In this document: positions 22,192 through 34,795 of the stretch, in pieces
Position numbering within the stretch: position 1 is the stretch's first letter
Layout: each line of letters opens with the position of its first letter
Source: Erythroxylum novogranatense
Taxonomy: Eukaryota; Streptophyta; Magnoliopsida; Malpighiales; Erythroxylaceae
NCBI GenBank assembly: GCA_029891385.1
Contig: CM057227.1
Location: 57,971,567 to 58,035,566, forward strand
Length of the DNA: 64,000 nt
Direction of reading: 5' to 3'
Translations under genes and position numbers: made by a program
Notes under the pieces: generated by a model
The model's database searches: none
What the model saw: the letters and a program-made list of their open reading frames with translations, nothing else
Told to the model about the DNA's origin: nothing

Positions 22192-22257
22192 TGTTGGACC
22201 CCAAACTTTTTTTGGAAGTTAGAACTATTATATATGAAATGTTGGAAGTTATGAATA
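22192..22257 (+). repeat. Start of relic E 3' LTR, truncated
   Basis: Sixty-six bases matching 13856-13910 (TGTTGGACCCC, then AAGTTAGAACT). They then switch without a target duplication to copia integrase sequence at about 22258, a deletion or illegitimate junction. Confidence 0.7.
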
Positions 22258-22783
22258 ATTCATAACCTTTATGGATGATTACTTTAGACATGTCTACTTG
22301 TGTTTGATGTATAAAAAGAGTGAGTCCTTTGAAAGGGTCAAAGAATTCAAGAATGAAGCTGAGAAATAGCTAGGCAATCCGTTAAAACGACTTCGATTTG
22401 TTCAAGGTGTTGGGTACTTATCTAAAGAGTTCCAACAATTTCAAATTGAAAATGGAATTGTTTCCAACTTGTCAACTCCTCGACCACCTTAACAGAATGG
22501 TGTAGCTAAAAGGAGGAATAGGACTCTATTGGAAGTGGTAAGATCAATGATGTCTTATGCTAGCCTTTCAAAATTGTTATAGGGAAATGCCATACAAACG
22601 ACAACTTACCTTCTTAACTTTACTCCATCCAAATCGGTGCCTAAAACACCTAGGGAGTTATGGATTGGCCAAGTGCCTTCACTGTGGCACTTAAGGAGTT
22701 GGGGCTACCCAGCTCGTTCTAAGGCCCGAATTCAAAAACATGGAACCAAGGTCAGAATTATGCTTGTTTGTAAGGTATCTTAC
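22258..22783 (+). pseudogene. Copia-B integrase, first part
   Basis: Reads ITFMDDY, KSESFERVKEFKNEAE, then a D-region decayed to QGVGYLSKEF, then QNGVAKRRNRTLLEVVRSMM (catalytic Glu replaced by Lys at about 22508) and PKTPRELWIGQVPSLWHLRSWG. A stop lies before QNGV. It is cut at 22783 in the CLFVGY-type segment, which resumes at 24211. Confidence 0.85.
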
Positions 22784-24210
22784 TATTGGATCGCGTATGG
22801 CCCGAGTATTCACAATACGCTACGGAAAAGACCATAACACAACACGATGTATAACCGAAAACATATAAGATGCGTAAAAATACCTTTTCCACAGATTGGT
22901 GGTTGCTTTTTCGGATTCGTAGACACTGCTACATGCGAATGTCCTCTACTAGTATCCACACGAGTATGTACGATCCAAGCTGCGGCTATCGTGTGCTAGC
23001 ACATTCTGAAACTCTTTCCGAATGTCGCACAATTTTTCTCTCAGATGGTGGCTAGGGTTTCATATCACAATGATGTGGCTTATCTTATGAGACCTAAGGT
23101 TCTTTATTTATAGAGAAAACCTAATCCCATTAAAGCTCAAGAAGTTTCGACCCATTATATCTCATATAATAAAAGCCCGATAACTTAATTCAATTTAGCC
23201 CAATAAATATATCCATATATATTTATTCAATGCCTAATAAATTAGGCCTAAGAGAATAAGACCAAATCAGATCACTCTTTGTGTGTGACTCTATAGGCTC
23301 ATTTGATGTTGGCAATGAGCTTGATCACACTTCAACGCCCATAAGTCATAAGTGGCCTCTAACAAGACATTATGACTACCTAAATCAAATGAGGATCGAT
23401 AATCCGATTTAACCTGTAATCATGGTTATAAGCTAAGTCCCTTTGTAAAACAATATCAAGATTAATCACAAGGCATGGTACATGTCAACCTTTGATTAAT
23501 CATAGTTTCTTGATCCCCAAGTTGACTGATTATAACAAATAACATTGATGACTCTTCATCAATTCATTTGAGCACGACTATGCATTTCTTCAATCACATT
23601 TGTCAAGAGGCCCAAATGATATCTCTCTCATTTAAGAGATGTAAAAATTCCATCTACGTCATTCACATCCCTCTGTATGATTCATTTGATGTCCAACATA
23701 AGACTACTTGTTATTTGGTTAAGAATAACTTCGTCTAATATCAAAACACCGAATTCCTCATGTAGGGAACCATGATGACTTCAGGTCAAAGGACTAAAGT
23801 CAAACCATATTGAGAATCACTAATGACATGAAACCATGTAGTGTTCTCTTTGTGGGTCAGTCCAATATATGTTCTCTAACATATATCTATGTTTCTGATT
23901 TGATAACTCATATCCATGATCAATAAAATGCGATCATCAATCAGAACACATACTAGCCTTGATTCATTATTGTTCCACCAATAAAGAACGACTAGGGACA
24001 GTTTAGAATAGTGTTTATAATGCTTATGGTTTTACTATCAAGTCACATACTTGATGACATAAGCTTAATACTATTCATGGAACGTAAATCACATTACATA
24101 AACGACATACATGTATATATAAAAGGAATACCTCATAATATATTATTAACAAGTCATAATGTTAATACATGAATCACAACTATTCATTGGCCTAGGGCAC
24201 ACTACTAACA
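22784..24210 (-). repeat. Solo copia LTR 'C' (1,427 bp)
   Basis: On the minus strand it begins TGTTAGTAGTGTGCCCTAGG (plus-strand end 24210). At the other end the terminal TG (plus strand) has become TA. Flanks CTTAC (22779-22783) and CTTAT (24211-24215) form a target duplication with one mismatch. The interrupted copia-B frame reads on across it. No coding domain. This is the clearest example of a copia LTR lacking the palindrome extension found in family A. Confidence 0.82.
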
Positions 24211-24560
24211 CTTATAGGTATACGAGGGTGGTATTTTTATAGTCCTCAAGATAGGAAGGTATTTATTTCGACAAATGTGACCTTCTTGAAGGAAGAATTT
24301 ATGAGAAATCATAAAGGAAGAAGTGAAGTGGTACTAAAGAAGTTAGCTATTTCATCCAAAGCAAGTGTTGATTTGGATATAGCATAATAAGATGTTGAAA
24401 TGGACTCAAGAGTTGAATCAGAAGAATAGCCTGAACATTAAGTAGTGCCTAGACATAGTGGGAGGGTTGTGAGACAACCCGATAGGCATCTAGGTCTAGG
24501 AGAAGACATAATTGCCATCTCAAACTAAGAAGAAATGGACCGCATTACTTATTCATAGGC
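24211..24560 (+). pseudogene. Copia-B integrase C terminus and linker
   Basis: Begins with GWYFYSPQDRKVFISTNVTF (about 24225-24290), the usual end of copia integrase, then a Ser/Glu-rich linker and RHSGRVVRQPDR near 24455-24490 before the RT domain. Confidence 0.82.
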
Positions 24561-25470
24561 TATTAATGATTTTGGTGTAGAAAAATGGCTCAAGGTCATG
24601 GAATCAGAAATAGATTTCATGTACACCAATGAAGTCAGGATCTTTGTAGATCTACCACCAGATGTAAAAGCTATAGGGTGTAAATGGATCTATAAAAAGG
24701 AAAAGAGGATTAGATGGAAAGGTAGAGACTTTTAAAACTAGATTGGTAATTGAACGCTATACTCAAAATGAGGGTATAGATTATAAGGAGACTTTTTCTC
24801 CAGTTGCCATGCTTAAGTCCATCAGAATTCTTTTAGCCATTCGATAATGAAATATGGCAAATGGACATCAAGACTATATATCTTAATGGGGATCTTGAGG
24901 AGACCATTTATATGGCCCAACCAGAAGGATTTGTTGAGTCAGGTAATAAGCATAAGGTATGCAAATTGTGGAGGTCCATTTATGGACTTAAGCAAACATC
25001 TAGGTCTTGGAACATTAGGTTTGATAAGTCTACCAAAACCAATATATTCATACAAAACCTAGATAAGTATTGTGTCTATAAAAGGATATAAGAAGGTAAG
25101 GTTATTTTCCTAATTTTGTAAGTCGATGACATTCTACTCATTGGGAATGATGTAGAAATGTTATCTACGGTCAAAGGATGGTTGAACGAATAGTTCTCAA
25201 TGAAGGATTTAGGATAAGCTAACTATGTTATAGGGATCAAGCTTGTAAGGGATTGTAAGAACAAACAGATAGCCTTGTCTCAATTAACCTACATTGAGAA
25301 CATGCTTAATAAGTTTGCCATACAGGATTCTAAGAGGGGTTTCACACCTATTAGATATGGAATCAAACTTTCAAAGGAGCAAGCACCTAAGACCCAAGAG
25401 GAGGTCGAATGCATGCACAAAATTCCATATGCCTAGGCAGTTGGAAATTTAATGTAAGCTATGCTTTGCA
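24561..25470 (+). pseudogene. Copia-B reverse transcriptase remnant
   Basis: Shows IGCKWIYKK (about 24675), FSPVAMLKSIRILLA (24795), QMDIKTIYLNGDLEETIYM (24857), IYGLKQTSRSWN (24978) and VDDILLIGNDVEML (25123). The Tyr before the catalytic Asp-Asp pair has become a stop (TAA, about 25120). Other stops lie near 25191 and 25215. Confidence 0.88.
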
Positions 25471-26105
25471 CTAGACCAGATATCTATTACATAGTAGGAA
25501 TGGCAAGTAGATTCCAGTCCAATCTAGGTATGGAGCATTGGACTATAGTTAAGTTCATAATGAAGTATCTTTATAAGAAGTAGAACTTAATGCTTGTTTG
25601 CTCTGAAAGTAATCTTATTCTAAGAGGATATACAAATTTCGATTTCCTATTAAATGTTAATTAAAGGAAATCAACTTCTGGTTCTATATTTATTTTAGGA
25701 GGTGGAGCTATAGTCTAGAGGAGTGTTAAGCAATCTTGTGTTGCTGATTTGACTATGGAGGCTGGGTATATTGCTACTTGTGAAACAGCAAAAGAAGCAG
25801 TCTAGCTCTGCAAGTTCTTAAATGATTTGGAGGTAGTTCCTGAGGCAGAAAAGGCCATTACACTTTATTTATATAATAGTGGGGCAGTGGCTAATTCTAA
25901 AGAATCTTGGAACCATAAAGGCACTAAACACATTGAGAGAAAGTATCATCTCATAAAGGAGATGATACAACGTGGTGAAGTGAATGTGGTAAAGATTCTT
26001 ATAGAGCAAAACCTTGCTGATCCATTTACAAAGATGATGTCTCAAAAGAGTTTTGAGGGTCACCTAGAAGGGATGGAAATAAGGGATATGTCAAACTTGT
26101 TTTAG
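25471..26105 (+). pseudogene. Copia-B RNase H remnant
   Basis: CTRPDI (25469), KSTSGSIFILGGGAI (25670), RSVKQSCVADLTMEAGYIA (25720), then the open frame 25827-26105 with LYLYNSGAVANSKE, KHIERKYHLIKEMI and NLADPFTKMM, ending at a TAG before the polypurine tract. Two Trp codons have become TAG (about 25714 and 25803). Confidence 0.88.
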
Positions 26106-26119
26106 GGAAAGTGGGAGAT
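26106..26119 (+). other. Polypurine tract of Copia-B
   Basis: GGGAAAGTGGGAGAT directly before TGTTGGGG, the LTR start. Confidence 0.85.
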
Positions 26120-26244
26120 TGTTGGGGTTATGTAAATATAGTGCCCGAGAAAGCAAATGTATTAACTTATAACTTGATCTTCTTTCAGTTATTATTTTGT
26201 AATGAAAATATTTGTTATTAATAAAACAAAAGAGTTTGATTTTA
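26120..26244 (+). repeat. Copia-B 3' LTR, first piece
   Basis: Begins TGTTGGGGTTATG. It is broken at 26244 by LTR D and resumes at 39756, with TTTTA duplicated (26240-26244 and 39751-39755). Confidence 0.85.
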
Positions 26245-27973
26245 TGTAACATCCCATCCCTGAGGGGAAGGGCAGAATAGTCATTTGGAACGGGTTCTGA
26301 GTGTTTAAGATTGTCTTGGTGTGTTCGTTCATACACATACACATAAATAGTGACTTTTGCACACGTAAATGACTGTACATGCATTCATGACATTGCCCGG
26401 TATATTTGGTTATAAATGTGATTTTTGTGAAAAATATGATTTTTGTGCTTGAAAATTTAATTGGAGTGGGTCTTTGTGAGTTTTGAATTTTTTCAGGAAA
26501 ATTTCGGAAAAAATTTCTATATCGAAAAAATTGCCAAGTGGCTAACTGATTGGTTGCCGGTACTGGAAATGACTGTCCAATGGCATTGGAAAATTAGATA
26601 CATAATTTTAGGGTTTATTATTTTGAGCCATTGGAATTTTGGGACAAAATTGGAGTAGAAATTGAATTTTTATTGGAAAGAAATTAGTGAGGGCTCAAGA
26701 GGGTGACATGTGGCAAGTGACACATGTCACTTGCCTAAACATGCCACCATGTATGCTTTCATTTAAAACCGACCCTTTGGTTTGTCTTTCACGAGGTTAT
26801 CATATGAGAAGACAAAAATATCTTGTTCTTTTTCATCAAATTCCTAGTCTCTTCTCTTCCTCCTTCTTCGTGGGTTTTCTCCTCATATTGTGTTAGTTTG
26901 CTACAAATCTCCTCTCTTGTATCTTGCTTGCTCTCTCTCCTAGTGTTGACTAAAAATCCTAACCTAAACCTCACCCCTTTTTTATGGTAATAATCATGTA
27001 TGGTGGGGGGGGGGGGTAGTTAAAGTGTTAGTGGTGGTTTTGAAGACTTGAAGTTTTGGAAGCTTAATGAGGTAAGAAAGATGTTCTATATCATGGTTTT
27101 GTAGTTAATTAAATTATTTGTGATGTATTTAAAGTTAATTGCATGGAAATTGTGGTTGGAATATATGGGTGTGTCTGTGTGAAATTCTTGTTTGATTGAT
27201 GTTGAATGGGGTGTAGGTAAATTAGAGTTGTTTTGGAATGAATTGAATGAGGGTGGATGAGTGTATGAAAAGGAAGATGATTGAGTGTAAGGTGCTGTTA
27301 TTTGTGGACTTTTTTTCGATTGGAGGTTTTGATTTGGTTAGGTTGTTATATAGAATGAATTGAGTGATATAGTTGGTGTAGAAATGGTATGTAAGGGATA
27401 GGAAATGTGTTAGGTTGAAAATATGAAAATTTGATTTGTGCATGTTTCAATGATTTGGCCATAACTTTTTATATGGTTATGAAATTGAGATGAGGATTGG
27501 CTTGAATTAAACTTGGGAAGTATGACTAGAATTCTTATGAAAGAAGTGTTGTCCAATTGTGGCTTGAAGGATTCTGAATTTTGCTTTGAAAGTGAGCAAT
27601 ATGTGTATGGCGAATAGTGCCATGTTTATGATTCTAACATTGAAGACCTGAAACTTTGGGAATTTTTTCTAGGCTAAAGTAGACAGATTTTGTGAAATCG
27701 GTCTTCATGAAAGTTGAATATTTTCTTGTTAGTTTTCTATCGTCACTAAGTATGACTTTTTTTGATTTTGAGGTTGAAAGTTATGACTTGTTAACTTTCA
27801 GATGGTAATTTATATATTAATGTGCTTTGTGTTTGAAATGTTTCTAAGTATGGGTTTTGTGATTTCTATGCTTTGAAACTAATTCTAGACTGTGATGGTT
27901 TAAATTAGCTCAAATGATCTTATGGAAAGTTGTAGAGGAATGTCTTAGCTTTGTAAGCTAATTTTGGATGTAA

Positions 27974-30900
27974 TGTAGCGCTCCCTTACTGCAGGGTACC
28001 CACCGGGACACCCGAAGGTCATTCTGGAACATATCTTACGATGAGGGCACGCTACGATCGATCACTACATTCCCTTCATATGGCATGGTAACAATTCACT
28101 TAAAGCATCATAAGAAGATCACAGTATTTGAAACCAACTTTTTCCTCATTGCATTTCACAAAATCGAAGTCTACGTTGTCTTTCAACATTATCCATATGT
28201 ACATCACCAAAAACCTAATACAATAGTACTACATGAATGAGGAAAGTGCATCAAAGTTATCTAAACCACCCAAAAAGACCCCAGCTGACCGACCTTTGAG
28301 CCATGACCTTTCTCACCAACCACAATCTACTCGGCTAGTAGAGCCTCTTTAGTAGTTAGAGTTATCTCTTAGTCCTGAAAAGACAACGTTGCAATTTGGA
28401 TGGGTTTTGCGAACTCAATGAATGAACCATCATTTATGAGTTCACCGGGTCAAACACAAATATCACATATTACACAAATATTCATTCAATGGATTCAATC
28501 TTATAATGTTATATGCATGAGACTCATATTCGTTGTTATTGTTGTGCCCGAGTGCCCATCACATACTTATACACAATTACTGGCCCAAAGGGCTCAGTCG
28601 GAACAGAATCACAGAGCATAGCTCTGTAAACAAAACATATATCATGGAGCAAAGCTCTACGTGGAAGCGCTTCATTGGCCACTCAAGTCACAACACCTTT
28701 ATCTGAGCATGCATTTTATGAAATGCACCACATACGGATTATGTCATATCAAGTAATCATATGCGATATTTAATCAAAAACTCATTATCATCAGACCTAT
28801 GTCTAGCATTAAACTCTTGTTGAGAATTCATGCATCATACGGGATTTCAAAGCAAAACAGAGCACTTCCAATATCATAATCACATAACAACCTCCTCGGA
28901 CTTTAAGTCCAGAATTCAAATCAAATCACAATTTCTTTATAATTGGAAGCTCACACATCATACAATTTCAAAGCAAATCAACCCTAGGAAATCATCTAGA
29001 TTGACTCACAAGTTTTTTCCCGAAGCTAATTCCCAGAAGATCCAGCAACGTCTAGAGGTTGACGTTCCAGTGGCTCCTCTATAACAAATAACATACACAT
29101 ATATCATAAGTTGAACAATCATAAGTGTTTAATAATGCACATGGATGAGATGAAATATATACAATGCATATTCATGACTATCCCAGGTATCAACCCATCA
29201 ATTTCATCACAAGACATTCAACTATCAAAACTCACTTAACTAGCCTCATTCTGTGGGATTTAAACCTCCATAACCCCTTTGAATCCAATTTCAGAGCCCA
29301 ATGAACCATTTCAGATCTTTCTCCAAACTCTAACTTTCGGGTCCACTGTTCACGTTTAATTAGAAGGCAAAACTTACATAATTTGATCCCACTCTCTCCT
29401 AGAAAAGTGTTCCTCTATCTTTTATTTTTCTATTGACACCAAAATCACTCAATTTGGTTCAGTAATTTGAAAGATGTGCCTCAAACATTTTCGGACTGTT
29501 CCTCTCCAAAACAGTGTACTATATCCAACTTCCATCCAGAAATTGAACAACTTAGAGACTGGATAAAGATTCATCTTCTTCATATGATTTGTATCCCTAT
29601 TAATCTAGTTTACTACAAATCAAGAATCACCTCAATTGGAGTCCTAAAGACCAAGATATCATCAAGATACTGAAATATGTTCAGTAAAATATCCAGTTCA
29701 TGCTCCTTCCACCGATACCCTTACTTGGATTCAATCAATCATTTCCAATTTACTACCAAAAGCCATAAATTTTTGTGGAGAGATAAATAAATGTGTTAGG
29801 AATCCAATGTTTTAAAAATCAGGTCATTTGGAGGTCTAGAGAAGAAGTTATGATCAAAAGAGTCCAGCCTGTTTTTGCTTTTGTCTTAGTTCTATCGTCT
29901 CATTTCCATCGTCTCATTTCTATCCTCTGCTTTTTGCGTCTGCTTTTTGCATTTACTTTTTTTGCTTATACTTTTTGCGTCTACTTTTTGTGTCTATGTT
30001 TTGCGTCTGCTTTTTTTTTGCGTCTAGAACATATCCACTTATAAAGATCATAACTTTTGAGACTCTTAGAGACAGAAATGAGATTCAATATCTTCATACT
30101 AATTGTAGCCATACATTCCTAATTTACTTCGAATCAAGAACCATTTCGTTTGGATCACTAGAGAAAAAGTTGTGGCTAAAATACTGAAGCGTATTCAGTG
30201 AACCTTTTTCCAGATTTTCTAACTTTCAATACTTTACGTCACCAACACACCAAAAATTTTCTCAAAGACTAATTTAACACTATAACTGAATTTATTTCTC
30301 CCCAACTACCCAGTATTTATGAACAAACACATAAAGTACATTTTCCATGCAGATGACAGTAATTTATCAACTTTATTTTACAAATCCCTAACTGCAAGGG
30401 ATTTCTCCACCACTTACCTGCTGAAAACTCCAAAATCTTCAAGTCCTAAACTCCACACATTTTTATGTACTTCTCTGAGTACAATGGCCAGTTTCTCGTT
30501 TTTTATTAGGGCAGAGGACACAATTGGCAAAGTAAGTTTGGTGAAAGAAAGGAAAAACACAGAAGTCTATCAGAAGGTATTTGGTGGAAAACTTTGGGTC
30601 TCAAAAGGAAGTTTTAGAAAGATGAGAATAAAGAAGGGACTTGGACAAGACTTAACCTGTCAACTCTCAAGGAATAGTAACCTACTTCTATCAAGAGCAC
30701 AAAAGCCTAAGTGACACTTGTCACTTACCCAATACCCAAGTTCCAACTTAGTTTCTTTTGAACTAACTCCCTTGACTGTCATCTTTACAATCCAACTATC
30801 TCTAAAGTTTCTTTTAATTTCTTATTCTCTATTATAGATATCTTTCTCAATACTGTATAAATTCACCAACATATATAAATACAATATTTCCACCAATCAC

Positions 30901-31129
30901 TAATATTTCCAATGTAAAAACATCTATAACTGTAAAAAATCATAGATCAGTCCAATTATACCCAGAATTATTCATGAATGCATGTACAATTATTTTCATG
31001 TGAAAATAAATTCACTATTCATATGTAAGTGTATGGCATATCATGCATGAACATGGAAATGTATCTCTAACTCTCATTAATCACTCATATTTACCATCTT
31101 ATCCTTCCCACTAGTAATGGGATGTTACA
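27974..31129 (-). repeat. Solo gypsy LTR 'L' (3,156 bp) inside D
   Basis: On the minus strand it starts TGTAACATCCCATTAC (plus end 31129) and ends GGGAGCGCTACA (plus start 27974). Flanks TGTAA (27969-27973) and TGTAT (31130-31134) differ by one base. The order of internal blocks copies LTR G: leader, donor CAGGTAAG (GT at 30417), conserved blocks, a word array (29875-30030), the GAGC array (28565-28680) and the acceptor TTTTCAGG (28375). Plus-strand open frames inside it are not genes. Confidence 0.85.
29875..30030. repeat. TTTTTGCGTCTGC word array in LTR L
   Basis: Short, uneven copies of TTTTGCGTCTRC and TCTCATTTCTATCGTC words. They sit at the same place, between the two conserved LTR blocks, as the minisatellite of relic E. 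The words are pyrimidine-rich and less self-complementary than those in other families. Confidence 0.6.
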
Positions 31130-31199
31130 TGTATGAATTGTAAGTTATGTATTTTTAAAGTATGGATATGGTTTAGGTGATATGTTGATTTAACAATCT

Positions 31200-31740
31200 T
31201 TAACAGGGCAACCACAATCATGTGAGAAATTGACCTAGATAGATGTGGAATTTGCTTCTAAGTCCTTTATGAGAATTGTAGCATGTTTTCGGATCTTTTC
31301 ATTGATCTAAAGCATGGAATTTTTGGACAATGGGATAGGAAGTTATGAGTTTGAGAAGATTGTGGTACAGTTAGGATGACATGTGCAGGGCAGAAACTTT
31401 GATTGAGATTTTGACCCATTTAGAGGTTGAATTTGCTTTCAAGTTGTTCATGAAAGTTGTATAATATGTTCTGATCTTTCTTTTGATATAAAGCTTGGAA
31501 TTTTTGGCAAAGGTAATGGGAAGATATGTTTTTTGGAAGAATGTTGCACTGTTTTGGAAATTTTGTGATTAGGTAGAAATTTTGATTGCATTTTTGACAC
31601 CCTTAGGGGTGAAATTGGTTTGTGAGTCCTTGAAGGAACTTATAGGGTTTTCTGTGATCTTTCCAATGAGACCTCATTTGTGATTTTTGGATTCTTGTGT
31701 GAAAAATTAGGTCTTGTGAAAGAAGAGAATAAAATAAAAA
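31200..31740. repeat. Three diverged tandem units in LTR D
   Basis: Units near 31229, 31421 and 31594 share TTGACCYAKTTAGRGGTNGAATTTG, then a CATGAAAGTTGTA-like phrase and AAGCWTGGAATTTTTGG. Period is about 175-190 bp. They are remote versions of the units at 15689 and 62990, and of two units in LTR P (about 37440-37800). Confidence 0.7.
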
Positions 31741-31766
31741 AAAGGGGGCAGCAACAGGCAAGGAAA

Positions 31767-31860
31767 CTCGCCCTCGCGAGGGCGAGCGTATGGCTCGCTC
31801 CTCGAGAGCACGAGCTCTCGCAATCGCAAGCGCGGGCATATGGTGCGCGTCTTGTGGCCG
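31767..31860. repeat. GC palindrome block in LTR D
   Basis: A perfect 20-bp palindrome centred on TCGCGA at 31767-31786 is followed by the dyad CGAGAGC-ACGA-GCTCTCG at 31803-31820 and further GCGC-rich words up to about 31860. It occupies the array position between the tandem units and the conserved 'CAACCTCCAATTGACCTGA' block (31946). Confidence 0.85.
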
Positions 31861-32889
31861 TGAGCCACTTGCGCCATGAGTGGCCATTTTCATTTTGGCC
31901 CTAATTTGACCCTTTCCCATTCTTTTGTGAATAACTTTTTCATCCAACCTCCAATTGACCTGATTTTTAAGGCATCGGATTCATAAAAGATTTAATTTCA
32001 TTTCTATGTGAAATTGTGAATTTTTATAGATGAAATTTATGTGGATTGATTAAGTCAAAGTGAGAGGACCGAGCGATTATTTTTTTAGTCCGTATTTTAG
32101 CAATAATCGAACCTATAGAGATCCGAATCGAGTGATTTTAGTGTCTATAGATTCCTACTGCATAGAGGAATTTTTCAATCAAGGAGTGGTTGCCTAGGTT
32201 ATCCTATGTGGACTAGCTCATCGATCGGGAGAAATAGACCCGAAAGTATGGTTTTAAAAAAATTACAATTAGCATAAATTGCGAGTTAAGGACTTTAGCA
32301 CGACTAAACCCTAGGCATACTTGAATTGTGATATTGTAATGGTTTTTGAGATAAAAATTTATAGATTGATACTGGGATAGTCATGAACATGCATCGTACA
32401 TATGTATGCATCAATGAGTATAATTGTGCAAAATTATTAATGTGTGTGCAACGTATTGAATAAATGGGTTGTGCAGGCTAAGAGTTCGCAGTCAGGCATT
32501 TCAAGAATTTGGAAGCAAATGCTAATCTGGAGCGTACTGTGAGTAGACCGAGATGGTTTCATTTCACTTTTATTCTTTTTTTTGGTATAAATTACTTGCT
32601 GAATGTGGTGAATAATGGTGGGTTTGAGATTTGTTGTGATTGTGAATTCCGGACAGAAGGTCCGATGATTGTGTTCTGGGGAGTTGATTATAGAAGTGCT
32701 ACTTGTATGTGAATTTGCGACCTATGTGCCTGTGATGTGACTAATTGGGATATATGTGATTAATTGTGGGACATTGATTGTGGCATACATAGGTCGATTG
32801 ATTGTGACATATGCATATGTGCATAATAATGTGATTAATTTCATTCATAAATGTATAACCACATAATGACAGTTATGACCGAAGCAGCC

Positions 32890-33325
32890 ACAGAGAGCTA
32901 AAAGCTCAACGATTGTACTCGGTCCTCGAGCCCTACAGTGATTTAGAGCCTCGAGCTCAGCAATTAATGTGTTCCCATATTGGGACAATTCAGGCGCTCG
33001 GTCACAACACTGTAATAAATTGAAAAATGTCACATGGGCATTTCATATGCATCTGCTTAGATATATTTGATTGAGTGAAAGGCAAAATGCCTTATGTTTA
33101 TGTGAAATAAATGGGTTCTGATGCCGGACTACGGTCTGATGACGTGTGAAAGTGAGTAGATGTGACTAATGCACTACATGGCATAAGTGTATGAAATATA
33201 AGGGCTGTTGTGACCAGAGTCGCCACCGATCAGAGCTTTAAGCTCAACGAGTGGAAATGAGCTTCGAGCTCATAATTGATTCAGAGCCTCCAGCTCAATG
33301 CTTAATGAGCCCTGTATCCACCAAC
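32890..33325. repeat. Two GAGC hairpin arrays in LTR D
   Basis: First array 32890-32965: GAGCTAAAAGCTC, GGTCCTCGAGCCC and GAGCCTCGAGCTC. Second array 33232-33315: GAGCTTTAAGCTC, GAGCTTCGAGCTC and GAGCCTCCAGCTC. Each follows a phrase of the type TGTGACCRGAGYNGCCAC. The doubling suggests a local duplication in D, which may explain part of its extra length. Confidence 0.82.
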
Positions 33326-33603
33326 GGATAAGTGATTGAACTCAAGTTTAATATATAAGTGGCTACACTTTCATGGTTGTTAATGCACTTTTTGACTCTT
33401 AATTCATGATTTTTGTGCTTAAATTAGTCTCTTACGGTGAGCTTATGTTTTATGCAATTTGCTAGTAAAATTGTACAAATTGACATTAATTGCATCATAA
33501 TTTTTCTAAGAACAATTGATACCACAAATTGTTATTTTATATTGTAGGAGAAAAGGAGTCAAGAAGGATCAGAAGAGTCAACACGGCATGAAGTCCTTAA
33601 GGC

Positions 33604-33810
33604 ACGTCGCGGCGTGAACTAAGCCGCGGCGAAATGTAATTCCCACATCGCGGCGCATCAACACAGATCGTACGTCGCGACGTCAACAATTCAGCACGTC
33701 GCGGCGAGCAAACCAGATCGTACGTCGCGACGTCCCAGACATCTCGTCGCGGCGAGCAAGACAGAGCACACGTCGCGATTTAATATTAATTTATACGTCG
33801 CGACGTGCGA
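33604..33810. repeat. Nine CGTCGCGACG-type dyads in element X
   Basis: CGCGRCG cores start at 33608, 33625, 33649, 33676, 33700, 33726, 33748, 33774 and 33799. Spacings are 17, 24, 27, 24, 26, 22, 26 and 25 bp; the core at 33774 is a partial match (CGCGATT). Copies reading ACGTCGCGACGT (33673 and 33723) are perfect 12-bp palindromes. Spacers such as CAGATCGT recur between some copies. Confidence 0.9.
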
Positions 33811-34795
33811 GGCGGATACTGGACTCCAAATAGAGATTTCTCTCATTTGTCTGCGACCCGACCGTGACCCATCCTTTAAATCCGCCGAATTAGGTTATCA
33901 TCATTATCCGGAGAGGGATCGAGAGCGGGAGAAAAGAGGAGACGAGTGAAGAGAGAACAAAGAAGGAAGAGGAGAGATTCTCGGCCTTACCACCCAGGGT
34001 TCCCTTCGGGGTTCCCTCGGTGAAACTTTTGCATTAGTTTTCATCTTCTGTTTTTACCATCGCCGTCCACCATGGATGACTTGGAGTCGTTGCGAGTTGT
34101 GAGGCTTCCGATTGCTATGCGTGGCTTGGCATTTCTTTCTGTTGAAGATGCATTGATGGTGGAGTTCACCAAAGGGAGTAGCAATCTGTAGTTTAGCTAT
34201 GATTTATAAATGCCTAGGTTTAGGGGTTTGTAATTTGTAGTGAAGCTACTTGATTATAGCTAAATGTTTGACATTTAATGTGTTGTTTGGATTGGTAGTT
34301 TACGTTGTCACATTTAACTACATTGTTATGAACAGCCGAGTTGGGGTTTATTGTTGTGTAGTTAGATTAGCTTAATTAGAGTTTAATTAGGCGTTGAACA
34401 ATGTAATGTGTTGTGGGTTTGCTTATGTAAAATTCTGTGCTTAAATATATGAAGTCTCATATATGTCAACTTGTGATCTTGTTGATTCTCTTTTATCTGC
34501 CTAGTTGTGTTTGATATTAAGTTGATGCTAGATTTCATTTGACCCATTGCATTGGCTAATCCACCGCACACACTAAGATGCTTTTAACAAGGTTTTAAGC
34601 AATGGAGTTCATTGATTAAATCCTTGGACTTAAAGAATCCTTTAAGGTTCTGAGGCTCAAGAGCACTCAATGGGGTCTTGAGAAATGGAGTCGAGAGTGA
34701 CAGGAGTCCATCAATTAAGACCCTGGACTTAAAGATAGTTCTTTGAGGTTTACCATTCAAACTGAGTGATTTCTAATCCCACCGCACACACTAAG

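Larger units (their letters stand above)
13856..22257 (+). mobile_element. Degenerate Ty3/gypsy relic 'E'
   Basis: Two LTR starts of one family bracket this region: TGTTGGACCCCGAACG at 13856 and TGTTGGACCCCAAACT at 22192. The second is preceded by a gypsy polypurine tract (CGGGGGAGAAT, 22181-22191). Between them are LTR-like sequence with a minisatellite and tandem units, then eroded gypsy integrase fragments (about 17600-17956 and 21449-22180). Most of gag, protease and RT is absent and I see no primer site, so large deletions must be inferred. A separate rearranged gypsy element (17957-21443) sits inside. The 97 bp before it (13759-13855) hold nothing I recognise. Confidence 0.65.
22258..26244 (+). 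mobile_element. Copia-B, decayed Ty1/copia element (5' part missing)
   Basis: Starts within integrase at the first catalytic Asp region (FMDDY, about 22266). It continues through integrase, RT and RNase H to a polypurine tract (26108-26119) and the start of its 3' LTR (26120). Gag, protease and 5' LTR are gone. Stops are frequent. The solo LTR C interrupts it at 22784. Its 3' LTR is split into 26120-26244, 39751-40441 and about 61203-61231 by later insertions. Confidence 0.85.

Noticed and set aside
30319..30714. 131-codon plus-strand open frame
   Set aside because: It lies wholly inside solo LTR L, which is on the minus strand, and has no recognisable domain.
31603..31947. Overlapping open frames on both strands in a GC-rich patch
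   Set aside because: They result from the palindromic GC block of LTR D, which reads similarly on both strands.
34072..34191. 39-codon open frame starting MDDLESLRVVRL in element X
   Set aside because: The X-like copy near 61960-62090 matches at DNA level but has a stop and frame changes, so protein coding is not conserved.
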